Assembly (NCBI RefSeq): GCF_000970345.1
Contig: NZ_LAQU01000024.1
Span: 1 to 64,000 of the forward strand
Length of the DNA: 64,000 bases
Direction: 5' to 3'
Origin: Robbsia andropogonis
GTDB lineage: Bacteria > Pseudomonadota > Gammaproteobacteria > Burkholderiales > Burkholderiaceae
The notes under the pieces are model-generated. The model made no database searches. It worked only from the letters and a program-made list of their open reading frames with translations, and was not told where the DNA came from. Shown one piece after another: positions 41,912 through 50,643 of this stretch (its first letter is position 1; the number at the start of each line of letters is the position of its first letter). The position numbers and the translations under genes are program-made.

Positions 41912-43387
41912 TCAAGAATCCTGCCTGTTCTTTTTCAGATGACGCCAGACCCGCACCAGCGTTCCTTGATCACCAAAGGCGCCGGCCTTCGTGACAATGG
42001 GCAAGCGCCGCGACGTGCACGGATCACGGGTCGTGGTGGTGGTCCAGGAAACCGGCACGCCAGGCGCAATTTCCTGCTCCAATGTAAATGCGGTGATGCC
42101 TGCCGCCCACAGCAACGCGCGAGCAGTTTCCCCCCCGGTTGCGAATATCGCAGACGCGTCGGTCACGATTGGCGCCAGCCATGCGCCAAACGCCTGCGCC
42201 AGCCGATATCCGTCGCCAACGCGTGACCGGTCTTGCTGTGCGAGCGACACCACCACGTCGTGGCCGGCGCATAGCGTATCCGACACGCGCGCCAGGACGG
42301 AACGACGCAATGACGCCGCATCGTCCGTTTGCGCGGTATCCAACAACGCGGACACCTCGATTGCGACATGAACCAATCCGGCACCGGCCGTTTCCTGCAA
42401 GTCGGCGATTTGTCCATGTGACACGCTAGACATGCTGCCGACGACGAACAATGCGCCCTGCCTCGTACGTGCCGTCGCGCGGGCGGTATCAGCGCTGATC
42501 GATGCATCCGCGTCTGCTGCCTTTCCGACTACCCTGCTGAACACCCCTGCCTCGCCCAAAGCCCGCGTCAGGGATCGCGCCAGACCTGCGGAGCCCACCC
42601 AGAAGACATCGCGCATCGAAGCCGTGGCGTTTGCGATGGCATCGAGATCATCCAAAGAGACCGCGTCGCACACCAGGGCCTGCATGCCGTCGACACGTGC
42701 TGCGTGAACCGCATGCCGCCATGCATCGCGCGCATTCGCTCGAGACGAGGAAACCGGCTGATGCCGCACGCGCAAGCCCGTGGCGCTCAGCATCACAACC
42801 AGATCGCCGGTACCCGACAAACGCTCGTTACGCCATACCTCGGTGTCCTCGACCGGGATGCCGTGCAGCAGTTGACGGCCGCCTTCCGTGGTGCGACCGG
42901 CTTCCGGCAGCGCCGGCGCGACAATCGCCAGACCGAGTAGCGGCGCGAGTGCGGCAACCTCGGCAGCGAGATGTCCTCGCAATGTCGAGTCAACTTTCTT
43001 GAAAATTCCCGGTGCACCTGCATTGTCGGATGCGCACGCGTTGACGCCGCTATTGCCTCGCATGACTGCGTCGCGATGTATCCGTGCGGCCTCGGATGGG
43101 GTCATCCGACGCGAATCCAGATCGATCGCCAGCACGTGGGGCACGGTACGCGGCGCTGCCCCGGTATCGCCAGATAGCCGTGACAATGCGGGTGGCGCGG
43201 CAGGCGACGCCAATACCACCTGCGCGTGAGCGCCATATCGCACCGCCGTGGCGGCACAGTCAGCAGCGCCGGAGAGGTCGTCGGCGAGGATCAGTAACGA
43301 TGTGGATTGCACCAATCCGATTTCTTTCGGCATGCGATGCGCACGGTCTGGATCGGCGGGTTGCACCGCATCGAACAAGGCAATCAT
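41912..43387 (-). CDS. Four-carbon acid sugar kinase family protein (DUF1537)
   Basis: A 491-residue two-domain kinase. The N-terminal sugar-binding domain has LLILADDLSGAADCA, KKVDSTLRGHLAAEVAAL and VAPALPEAGRTT. The C-terminal nucleotide-binding domain has ALFVVGSMSSVSHGQI and IFATGGETARALL. Family members phosphorylate threonate, erythronate or 3-oxo-tetronate at O4. The ATG overlaps the stop of the Fe-alcohol dehydrogenase gene by 4 bases. With the PdxA2-like gene it forms the core of the pathway; the exact isomer used is not readable. Confidence 0.88.
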   Translation of the reverse strand: MIALFDAVQPADPDRAHRMPKEIGLVQSTSLLILADDLSGAADCAATAVRYGAHAQVVLASPAAPPALSRLSGDTGAAPRTVPHVLAIDLDSRRMTPSEAARIHRDAVMRGNSGVNACASDNAGAPGIFKKVDSTLRGHLAAEVAALAPLLGLAIVAPALPEAGRTTEGGRQLLHGIPVEDTEVWRNERLSGTGDLVVMLSATGLRVRHQPVSSSRANARDAWRHAVHAARVDGMQALVCDAVSLDDLDAIANATASMRDVFWVGSAGLARSLTRALGEAGVFSRVVGKAADADASISADTARATARTRQGALFVVGSMSSVSHGQIADLQETAGAGLVHVAIEVSALLDTAQTDDAASLRRSVLARVSDTLCAGHDVVVSLAQQDRSRVGDGYRLAQAFGAWLAPIVTDASAIFATGGETARALLWAAGITAFTLEQEIAPGVPVSWTTTTTRDPCTSRRLPIVTKAGAFGDQGTLVRVWRHLKKNRQDS

Positions 43388-44598
43388 GGCAGCAGGCGGC
43401 GATAGATCGCCCGCATATCCTCGAGCGTCAATGTCTTCGGATTGTTACCAAGCAGCCGCGTCACTTTCGAAGCGGCCACCGCCAGCGCGTCAACATGCTC
43501 GTCGCGTACGCCATAGGCGGTAAGGTCCTGGGGAATCTGTAACGCGGCGGTCCACGACACGATCTGCTCCATCAACTTTCGTGCCGCGTCTGTATCGCTG
43601 TCCGATGTCGCGGACAACGTCAGCGCACGTGCGACCTCCGCGAGACGCGGTTCGATCGCATCCAGGTTGAACGCCATCACATGCGGCAGCAGCATCGCGT
43701 TCGCCACGCCATGCGTCACGTCGAACATGCCACCCAGCGGATAGGCCAATGCGTGTACCGCTGCTGTACCGGCAGCCGTCAGTGCCATGCCACCGTACGT
43801 CGAGCCAAGCAGCATTGCTTCGCGCGCGGCGAGGTTGCAGCCGTCCTCGTAGGCTTGTACCAGGTTCGCGCCAATCAATCGCATTGACGCCATCGCGTAC
43901 ATATCGCTGACCGGGTTCGCCTTTGTCGAGATAAACGATTCCAGTGCATGCACGAACGCATCCATGCCGGTAGCGGCCGTGATCGCTTTCGGGACGCTGA
44001 CGGTCAGCGTTGCGTCCAGCAGGACCAGGTACGGCATCAGGTGCTGGCTAACGATGCCGACTTTCAGTGCTTCATCGGGCAACGTCACGATCGCATTCGG
44101 CGTGACTTCGGAGCCAGTGCCCGCGGTCGTCGGTACCGCAATCAGCGGCACGCCCGGAACGGCAATCTTGTCGATACCCAGCCAGTCCCGCAATGGCGTG
44201 GTCTCGCCAACCTGCCCATTCGTCAGGCGCACGGCAAATAGCTTGGCCGCGTCGAGCACGCTGCCGCCGCCCACGGCCAGAATCGCGTCCGGTCGCGCCG
44301 GTGCGATGTCCTCCTGGAACACGGCTTCGATATTGTCGATCGTCGGCTCCGGCATCACGCCGCGAACGACAGTCGTCTGGATATCGGCGCCTTGCAGCAT
44401 CGATACGACACGCTCCGTCACACCTAGGCGATCCATCGAGGGCTGCGTAATCACCGTGATGCAACGGATTGGGCGATTCAGCAACGGCAGATAATCGAGC
44501 AACTTGTCAAGACTGCCGCAACCATGCACCAGATGCGGTGCGGTGACAACGTGACGGATGACGGCGTTTGCGGCTTGCGATGGCATGGTCTGGCTCAT
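43384..44598 (-). CDS. Iron-containing alcohol dehydrogenase (class III)
   Basis: The 404-residue NAD(P)-dependent dehydrogenase has the nucleotide motif VGGGSVLDAAK and the family signature PLIAVPTTAGTGSEVT. Metal-binding residues lie in LDATLTVSVPK..TGMDAFVHALESF and AVHALAYPLGG..VTHGVANAMLLPHV. It could interconvert an aldehyde or hydroxyacid released during acid-sugar breakdown (for example glycolaldehyde or a tartronate semialdehyde-type compound). It overlaps genes on both sides by 4 bases, which shows tight translational coupling. Confidence 0.9.
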   Translation of the reverse strand: MSQTMPSQAANAVIRHVVTAPHLVHGCGSLDKLLDYLPLLNRPIRCITVITQPSMDRLGVTERVVSMLQGADIQTTVVRGVMPEPTIDNIEAVFQEDIAPARPDAILAVGGGSVLDAAKLFAVRLTNGQVGETTPLRDWLGIDKIAVPGVPLIAVPTTAGTGSEVTPNAIVTLPDEALKVGIVSQHLMPYLVLLDATLTVSVPKAITAATGMDAFVHALESFISTKANPVSDMYAMASMRLIGANLVQAYEDGCNLAAREAMLLGSTYGGMALTAAGTAAVHALAYPLGGMFDVTHGVANAMLLPHVMAFNLDAIEPRLAEVARALTLSATSDSDTDAARKLMEQIVSWTAALQIPQDLTAYGVRDEHVDALAVAASKVTRLLGNNPKTLTLEDMRAIYRRLLP

Positions 44599-45602
44599 GC
44601 GACGCCTCCCTTGTGCAATGGCGCAGTTGCCTCGACCCTCCAGTCGCGGTAGACCTCCAGGGCAATGGCGAGCTTTTCACGCGTCTGTGGATCGAGCGGC
44701 AATGCGGGCGCACGGGCAGGACCGGATGGCATGCCGAGCAGACCCGCGGCGGTCTTCAACACGACCGGCATCGTTGCCCAGCCAAACGCGTCGCGCAGCG
44801 GCCGTAGCGCTTCTTGCGCGCGCCGCGCCGCCGGAATATTGCCGGCCTGGAATTGCTGCCAGATCGCCATGACCACATCCGGCACGGCGTTCGTCGTCGC
44901 GGCCACTGCCCCATCGCCACCGGCGATCAACGTCCATAGAATCATCGAATCGGTGCCGGTCAGCACGGCGAAGTCGTCGCGGCGCAAACCGATTAATTGC
45001 AGCAAGCGATCGAAATCGCCGCCACTATCCTTGACCCCGCGGATCGTCGGCAACTCCGACAGGCGGCGCACAGAATCGATCGATAACTGCACGCCCGTCT
45101 TGGCCGGGATCGTATAAAGCATCAACGGCAACGAAGTGGATCGCGCGATCTTCGTATAATGAGCAACCAATTCTGACTGGGATGCGCCGTTGAAATACGG
45201 CGTTATGACCGACGCCGCATCCACGCCGACGTCCTGCATCTGCTGCGTCAACGTAATGACCTCGCGGGTGGCGTAGGCACCGGTGCCCGCGATCACCGGA
45301 ACACGCCCACGCGCTTGCTCTACGGCAATTGCGGCAATGCGCAACTTCTCGCGCTCGTTCAGCGATATGAATTCCCCATTGGTGCCCAGCACGAAGATGG
45401 CGTGCACCCCTTTCTCGATCAAGCGCTCCACGAGCAGCCGCAGGGCCTCTTCATCGACGTCTTCCGTCGCCGTCATCGGTGTAATCAGCGCGGGCACGAT
45501 ACCGCGAGGCATGAAGGGCTGCTTGGCCGAGATAGCCGCGCCGCCGCCACCAAGGTCGGATGCTGCGGTATGAAGCGGCGATGCGGGGGAAAAGCGCTGC
45601 AT
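44595..45602 (-). CDS. DHDPS/NAL family aldolase or dehydratase
   Basis: A 335-residue Schiff-base enzyme. A 30-residue N-terminal extension precedes the barrel (GIVPALITPMTATEDVDEEAL). Y163 in LYTIPAKTG and the lysine K191 in GVKDSGGD are the catalytic pair. GTNGEFISLNEREK is the family signature. It probably cleaves or dehydrates a 2-oxo-3-deoxy acid. GGAG precedes the ATG. It is the first gene of the operon and is divergent from a LysR gene across a region rich in repeated motifs. Confidence 0.86.
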   Translation of the reverse strand: MQRFSPASPLHTAASDLGGGGAAISAKQPFMPRGIVPALITPMTATEDVDEEALRLLVERLIEKGVHAIFVLGTNGEFISLNEREKLRIAAIAVEQARGRVPVIAGTGAYATREVITLTQQMQDVGVDAASVITPYFNGASQSELVAHYTKIARSTSLPLMLYTIPAKTGVQLSIDSVRRLSELPTIRGVKDSGGDFDRLLQLIGLRRDDFAVLTGTDSMILWTLIAGGDGAVAATTNAVPDVVMAIWQQFQAGNIPAARRAQEALRPLRDAFGWATMPVVLKTAAGLLGMPSGPARAPALPLDPQTREKLAIALEVYRDWRVEATAPLHKGGVA

Positions 45603-46107
45603 ATTGTTCTCCTGTCAGCACCGGGTGGCCTGCCTGCGTGGCCGTGGCGAGGTGGCAGTCACTGTCTGGATCGATCAAAATAGAGCATCAATTTGCTCGT
45701 TTCAATCATTCTAAACAGTTAGCAAGAACGAAAGGATCAGTAAAAACCCTGGATACGCATAAATCAATCAAATTTAGCCCCAACCAACATGCCGGCCGAC
45801 CTCATTTTGATTGAATCAATCAAATATGATTGTTGACTCTTTACGGTCGGGGGCAGTGCGTGATTCGCGTAGTGACCGATCCATCGCGGCTCAGCGGCAA
45901 TCCAGTCGTCCACAGATCGATCCGCTATCTTTGGACGGCCATCGGCCGTGCGACAGCATGACCGGCCTCGAAATCGGGTGCGCCTTATTAAGGCGCACTA
46001 TGATGTCGTCCTGACCACCCTCCACCGGTACCGGCCCACGCCAATCACACTGCTTGTTCACGTTGTGGCACCTACGCCAACTGCCTGGCCGACCTTACCC
46101 ATCCCGC
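45603..46107. promoter_or_regulatory. Divergent control region with clustered TTGATTG/CAATCAA motifs
   Basis: TTTGATTG-AAT-CAATCAAA (45806-45824) is a perfect 8-bp inverted repeat. It overlaps a second one, CAATCA-AATA-TGATTG (45817-45832). Another CAATCAAA stands at 45765-45772 and a CAATCATT near 45706. All lie nearer the operon start at 45602 than the LysR start. They are likely binding sites for the LysR or DeoR regulator. The remaining 270 bases up to 46107 show no gene. Confidence 0.6.
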
Positions 46108-46992
46108 ATGAATATTCGTTTCCTGGAAACCTTCGTCTGGCTCGCAAAGCTGCAGAATTTCCGCGCGACCGCGGAGAAGTTGCACACCACCCAGGCCGCG
46201 ATATCAAGCCGTATTGCCGCACTCGAAGAGAATTTCGATGTGCGCCTGTTCGATCGAAACTCCCGGGCGGCGAACCTGACGCCCGCAGGCCGGCGCATGC
46301 TGGCGTATGCGGAGCGGATCGTCCGACTCCACGATGAGATGCGTCGCGAAGCGGACGACGCAGACGAAGGCGCGGGGCTACTGCGCATCGGCGTGATCGA
46401 ATCGATCGTCCACAGTTTTTTCCCGGCGCTGATGTCCGCGATTCGGAGCCGCTATCCACGCCTTGAAATAGAAGTCACTAGCGACACGACCATCCATCTC
46501 GCACGCTTGCTGCATGCCGATGCGGTCGACCTGATCCTCCAGACCGATCGCCTACCGCCGCCGGAATTCACCAGCTTGCCCTTACTGGAATTTCCGGTTC
46601 GATGGGTTGCCAGCCCGGCGCTTGCCTTTCCCTCCCGGACATTGACGCTGGCCGACCTCGCCGCCTATCCTATCGTCAGTTTCTCGCGTCATTCCGGGCC
46701 GCACGCCGCCATCGAGCAGTTATTCGCAAGCGCGGTCGAACGTCCGGCGCGAATCAATTGCATTACCTCCGTTGCGGCGATGATCCGGCTCGTGGCCGAT
46801 GGTTTCGGCGTCGCCGCGCTGCCGCCAGCGATCATCCAGCGTGAGTTGCGTGACGGCATGTTGGTGGTGCTCGACGTCGATGCCCCGTTTCCACCGCTAC
46901 CGTTACTTGCGGCCTATCGCACCCGAAGCCATCCAATTGCCGAGCGCATCGCCGAGCTGAGTCGTGAAATCGCCAGCCACTATGCGCATTGA
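46108..46992 (+). CDS. LysR-family transcriptional regulator
   Basis: The protein has about 294 residues, starting MNIRFLETFVWLAKLQNFRATAEKLHTTQAAISSRIAALEENF, a full LysR helix-turn-helix. The effector domain begins near 90 (GLLRIGVIESIVHSFFPALM). The frame is open for 18 codons before 46108, but the family start fits this ATG. It is divergent from the acid-sugar operon and co-directional with the MHS transporter and DUF2848 genes, so it may control either or both. Confidence 0.88.
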   Translation: MNIRFLETFVWLAKLQNFRATAEKLHTTQAAISSRIAALEENFDVRLFDRNSRAANLTPAGRRMLAYAERIVRLHDEMRREADDADEGAGLLRIGVIESIVHSFFPALMSAIRSRYPRLEIEVTSDTTIHLARLLHADAVDLILQTDRLPPPEFTSLPLLEFPVRWVASPALAFPSRTLTLADLAAYPIVSFSRHSGPHAAIEQLFASAVERPARINCITSVAAMIRLVADGFGVAALPPAIIQRELRDGMLVVLDVDAPFPPLPLLAAYRTRSHPIAERIAELSREIASHYAH

Positions 46993-47148
46993 CCGACGCC
47001 GCCCGTGTTGGTAAGGAATCGCGCTTCCATGGTTTGGCAATAAGCAAATCTTTTTGTTCCGAATTTTTTTTCTAGTTGGACCGTATCCGGGTCCGCCGTA
47101 ACACTGGCGTTTGCACCCATTTGCATCCTGCGGAAACTGGAGAACCCG

Positions 47149-48477
47149 ATGAATACAGCCCTGCCGCCCGATACTACTGCCGCGGCCCGCCCGGCGCACG
47201 CCGCGCCGCGCGTTGGGCGTGGCCGCCTTGCAGGCGCCAGCATGATCGGCACCTCGCTTGAATGGTACGACTTCACCATTTACAACACCTTGTCGGCATT
47301 GGTGTTCAACAAGCTGTTTTTCCCGTCCGTCGATCCGCTCGCCGGCACGATTCTGGCGTTTTCAACCTACGCCGTGGGCTATGTCTCGCGTCCGCTGGGC
47401 GGTTTTTTCTTCGGTAATCTGGGTGACAAGATTGGCCGACGCGCGGTGCTGATGCTGACATTGATCTTGATGGGCGTGTGCACGGCATTGATGGGCGCGC
47501 TGCCGACGTATGCGTCCATCGGCATTGCCAGCCCGATCCTGCTTGTCGCATTGCGGTTCGTTCAAGGCATTGCCCTCGGTGGAGAGTGGGCAGGCGCGGT
47601 ACTCCTTGCGGTAGAGCATGGGGACCAAAAGAAACGTGGCTTGAACGCATCGTGGACACAGATGGGCCCGTCGTTCGGGACGCTGCTCGGCACCGGACTG
47701 ATCGCGCTGTTGAATCTGTCCGTATCATCGGATGATTTCCTCGCCTGGGGCTGGCGTGTGCCCTTTCTGACCAGCCTGCTGCTGGTTGGATTCGGCTTCT
47801 GGATTCGTCGCGGGGTGTCCGAGACACCTGCATTCGAAAAGCTGACACAGGCCCATGAAGTCGTGAAGGTCCCGGTCGCCGAGGTGCTCTCCCATTACTG
47901 GCGACGCCTGCTGGTGGCCGGTGCGGCGCGCGTCGGTTCGGATGTCCTGTACGCGTTGATGGTTGTCTTCACCCTGACATATGTCACCACGGTTCTGAAG
48001 CTGCCCCGTAGCGTTGCCTTGACGGCTGTTTTACTCGGTACCGCCGTCAACGCCGCCGTCGTCCCCTTCTTTGGTGCGTTGTCGGATCGATTCGGCCGCA
48101 AGCCGGTGTATCTGTGCGGGGCGATTGGTGCGGTGATCTGGGCGTATGGCTTCTTCGTGCTACTGGATAGCGCGCACCCGGCGCTGATCGCACTCGCTGT
48201 CGTCGGCGGGCTGACACTGCATGCGGTGATGTATGGTCCGCAGGCATCGTTCGTGACCGAGCAGTTTCCCACCCGCGTCCGGTACGCCGGCTCATCCTTG
48301 ACCTATACCTTGTCCGGTATCGTCGGGGGCGGATTTGCGCCGCTGATCATCATCAGTCTGTACAAGCATTACCAGTCGACCGTGGCGGTGTCCCTCTATG
48401 TCACCGCAGCCTTGGCCATCACGATCATCGCACTCCTCTGTGCCCGTGAGACCGCCCGTAAGCCCCTGGAACAGTAA
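47149..48477 (+). CDS. MFS transporter of the metabolite:H+ symporter (MHS) family
   Basis: The 442-residue inner-membrane protein has ASMIGTSLEWYDFTIYNTL in helix 1, the loop GNLGDKIGRRAVLMLTL, RFVQGIALGGEWAGAVLL and a later DRFGRKPVYL. These place it with MhpT/ShiA/KgtP-like proton symporters for organic acids. GGAG lies 8 bases before the ATG. The DUF2848 gene begins 9 bases after it, and the two probably form one unit for importing and processing an aromatic or keto acid. Confidence 0.9.
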   Translation: MNTALPPDTTAAARPAHAAPRVGRGRLAGASMIGTSLEWYDFTIYNTLSALVFNKLFFPSVDPLAGTILAFSTYAVGYVSRPLGGFFFGNLGDKIGRRAVLMLTLILMGVCTALMGALPTYASIGIASPILLVALRFVQGIALGGEWAGAVLLAVEHGDQKKRGLNASWTQMGPSFGTLLGTGLIALLNLSVSSDDFLAWGWRVPFLTSLLLVGFGFWIRRGVSETPAFEKLTQAHEVVKVPVAEVLSHYWRRLLVAGAARVGSDVLYALMVVFTLTYVTTVLKLPRSVALTAVLLGTAVNAAVVPFFGALSDRFGRKPVYLCGAIGAVIWAYGFFVLLDSAHPALIALAVVGGLTLHAVMYGPQASFVTEQFPTRVRYAGSSLTYTLSGIVGGGFAPLIIISLYKHYQSTVAVSLYVTAALAITIIALLCARETARKPLEQ

Positions 48478-48486
48478 GGAATTGCA

Positions 48487-49224
48487 ATGAGCACGTTAAC
48501 GTTCGAAGTGCATGCCGCCGGCACGGCGAGCACGGGGGGCACGCCGATACCGGTTCAAGTCGATCATCTCGTGATCGCCGGATGGGCTGGTCGAGACCCC
48601 GTCGCGATCCAGGCGCATATCGATGAACTCGCCGCCATCGGCGTGGCGCCGCCGTCGTCCACGCCCTGCTTCTATCGCGTTGCCGACACGCTGCTGACGC
48701 AGTCGCCTGTTGTACAGATGTTGGGGGCGCGTTCCGGCGGGGAGATCGAATGTGTCTTGATGGATTCCCCGGCCGGCATCCTGGTCGCCATTGGCTCCGA
48801 CCATACCGATCGCGAGATCGAGGCGTATGGCGTGGCGGTATCCAAGCAGGTATGCGCCAAGCCGATATCGCGCACCGCATGGCGCTACGCGGACGTTGCC
48901 GCACATTGGGATCAACTGCAGATGCAGTCGTGGCTGATCAAGGCCGACGGCACGCGGCGGCATTATCAATCCGGCACTGTCGCGGGCCTCTTGCAGCCAC
49001 CGTCGTTGTGGTCGATGTATGGTCAGGCGGCAGGCGCACGCATGGCAACGCCCCCTCCCGCGTTGCCGGCGCATACGGCGATGTATAGCGGCACGCTTGC
49101 CGTGCATGGTGAATTGGCGACGATGACCGATGGAGACAGTTTCGTGCTGGAACTGACCGATCCGGTACTGGACCGCCGTCTGACGCATCGATATACCCTG
49201 GCGATGTTGCCCATCGTTTCCTGA
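48487..49224 (+). CDS. DUF2848 family protein
   Basis: This 245-residue protein has the DUF2848 pattern: VDHLVIAGWAGRDPVAIQAHIDELAAIGVAPPSSTPCFYRVA, then GSDHTDREIEAYGVAVSKQVCAKPIS. The SDHTDR and SKQ.C.KP words are also found in fumarylacetoacetate hydrolase-like folds. A metal-dependent C-C or C-O hydrolase or hydratase role is an inference. AGGA precedes the ATG, 9 bases after the transporter gene. DUF2848 genes often stand beside transporters and LysR regulators. Confidence 0.8.
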   Translation: MSTLTFEVHAAGTASTGGTPIPVQVDHLVIAGWAGRDPVAIQAHIDELAAIGVAPPSSTPCFYRVADTLLTQSPVVQMLGARSGGEIECVLMDSPAGILVAIGSDHTDREIEAYGVAVSKQVCAKPISRTAWRYADVAAHWDQLQMQSWLIKADGTRRHYQSGTVAGLLQPPSLWSMYGQAAGARMATPPPALPAHTAMYSGTLAVHGELATMTDGDSFVLELTDPVLDRRLTHRYTLAMLPIVS

Positions 49225-49325
49225 GACGGTGCGGCGCACGCAGTAACGATCGCGGCTCCAGGAACGGGTCTGTCGTCGATTCATCTCAGCGTGTGGCAGG
49301 CATTTTGTCGCGCCGTGCGCCTTTC

Positions 49326-50534
49326 CTAGCAGACTGCTTCAACCGTTGCCGGCCACATCCGGATAACGAAAGCGAGTGCCGCGCCCAAGGTAGACAGCGC
49401 CACGACTGCCGGCCAGCCCCCCACTGCCAGCAGACTACTGCCAAGCACGGCTCCCAGCGCCATGCCCAGGAACATCGTCACGAACAACACCGCGTTTAGC
49501 CGGCTCCGCGCGGCCGGTTCGAGACCGTAGACGATACTTTGGTGCGATACCAGCGTGGCCTGCACGCCTAGATCGAAACCAATCGCACTGAGCGCAAGCA
49601 GGATCAACTGTCCGTGCACGGATAACAACGGCATACAGAACATCGCGGCAAATGACACCGTCGCGATCAACGTTCCCAGGCGGGTACCAAAATGTGCGCC
49701 TCGGCTATCCGCGATCCGGCCCGCGATGGGCGCGGCCAATGCGCCGGCAGCCCCCGCCAGTCCGAATGCCCCGGCGCCGGCACTGCCGATATCAAACGGC
49801 GCGGCATGCAACATGATCGCCATCGTCGACCAGAATGCGCTGAATGCGACCTGCAATGCCCCCTGCGCCAACGCTGCTCGACGCAGCGCCGGATGACGGT
49901 GCCAGAGGCTGACCAACGATGCGAGCAGTTTCAGGTACCCCAACTGCGTCGTTGGTGCGAGGCGCGGCAGTTGCCGCCAGGCGATGACGGTGAATAACGC
50001 GATGCTGACCGCCGCCACCACGAACATCGCGCGCCAGCCGACATTCGCGGCCATGATGCCGCTGACGACGCGCGACAACAGGATACCCAGCAACAAGCCG
50101 GTCATCACCGTGCCGACGACCCGCCCTCGCCGTGCCTCCGGCGCTAGTGCCGCGGACGCCGGCACGATGTCCTGCGCCAGCGTGGCGGACAAGCCTACGA
50201 CGAGACTGGCGAATAACAAGGCATGGACGCCTGGGGCGATCGCAGCCCCAGCCAGCGCCAGCGCCAATACCACCGCCTTCGAGAGAATGATCGTGCGACG
50301 ATCATAGCGATCTCCCAACGGCGCCAACAGCAGAAGGCCCAACGCATAACCCAACTGCGTCAGCATCGGCACGAGTCCCACCGTGCGGGAGTCGGCGTGC
50401 AGATCGGCGCCGAGGATGCCGAGCATCGGCTGGTTGTAATACAGCGCGGCGACCGCAAGACCGGCGCCTGTCGCGAGAAAAAGGATCAACATCGACGAAG
50501 GTGTCGGATGGGAACGAGCAGAAATGGGGGACAT
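49326..50534 (-). CDS. MFS efflux transporter (arabinose efflux/AraJ-like)
   Basis: A 402-residue protein with twelve hydrophobic helices. LAVAALYYNQPMLGILGADL in helix 1 and GLLLLAPLGDRYDRRTIIL at the helix 2-3 loop identify the drug:H+ antiporter-1 type seen in YfcJ/YnfM/AraJ relatives. It is divergent from a LysR gene 107 bases away, the usual arrangement for an inducible exporter. Substrate unknown. Confidence 0.88.
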   Translation of the reverse strand: MSPISARSHPTPSSMLILFLATGAGLAVAALYYNQPMLGILGADLHADSRTVGLVPMLTQLGYALGLLLLAPLGDRYDRRTIILSKAVVLALALAGAAIAPGVHALLFASLVVGLSATLAQDIVPASAALAPEARRGRVVGTVMTGLLLGILLSRVVSGIMAANVGWRAMFVVAAVSIALFTVIAWRQLPRLAPTTQLGYLKLLASLVSLWHRHPALRRAALAQGALQVAFSAFWSTMAIMLHAAPFDIGSAGAGAFGLAGAAGALAAPIAGRIADSRGAHFGTRLGTLIATVSFAAMFCMPLLSVHGQLILLALSAIGFDLGVQATLVSHQSIVYGLEPAARSRLNAVLFVTMFLGMALGAVLGSSLLAVGGWPAVVALSTLGAALAFVIRMWPATVEAVC

Positions 50535-50628
50535 GATTAAAAAAAACCGAAAAGTCGATTGCGACGAAGTGGAAGCAGTGTCGCAATCTTCTCGTGATTT
50601 GCGTAGTGGCCTCGCAAGCAGAATTGTT

Positions 50629-50643
50629 ATACGCTAGACGTAT
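50629..50643. promoter_or_regulatory. Inverted repeat at the LysR start codon
   Basis: ATACG-CTAGA-CGTAT contains T-N11-A and overlaps the proposed ATG of the LysR gene at 50642. It could be the autoregulatory site between the divergent lysR and mfs genes, or it may indicate that translation starts further downstream at 50702. Confidence 0.4.
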
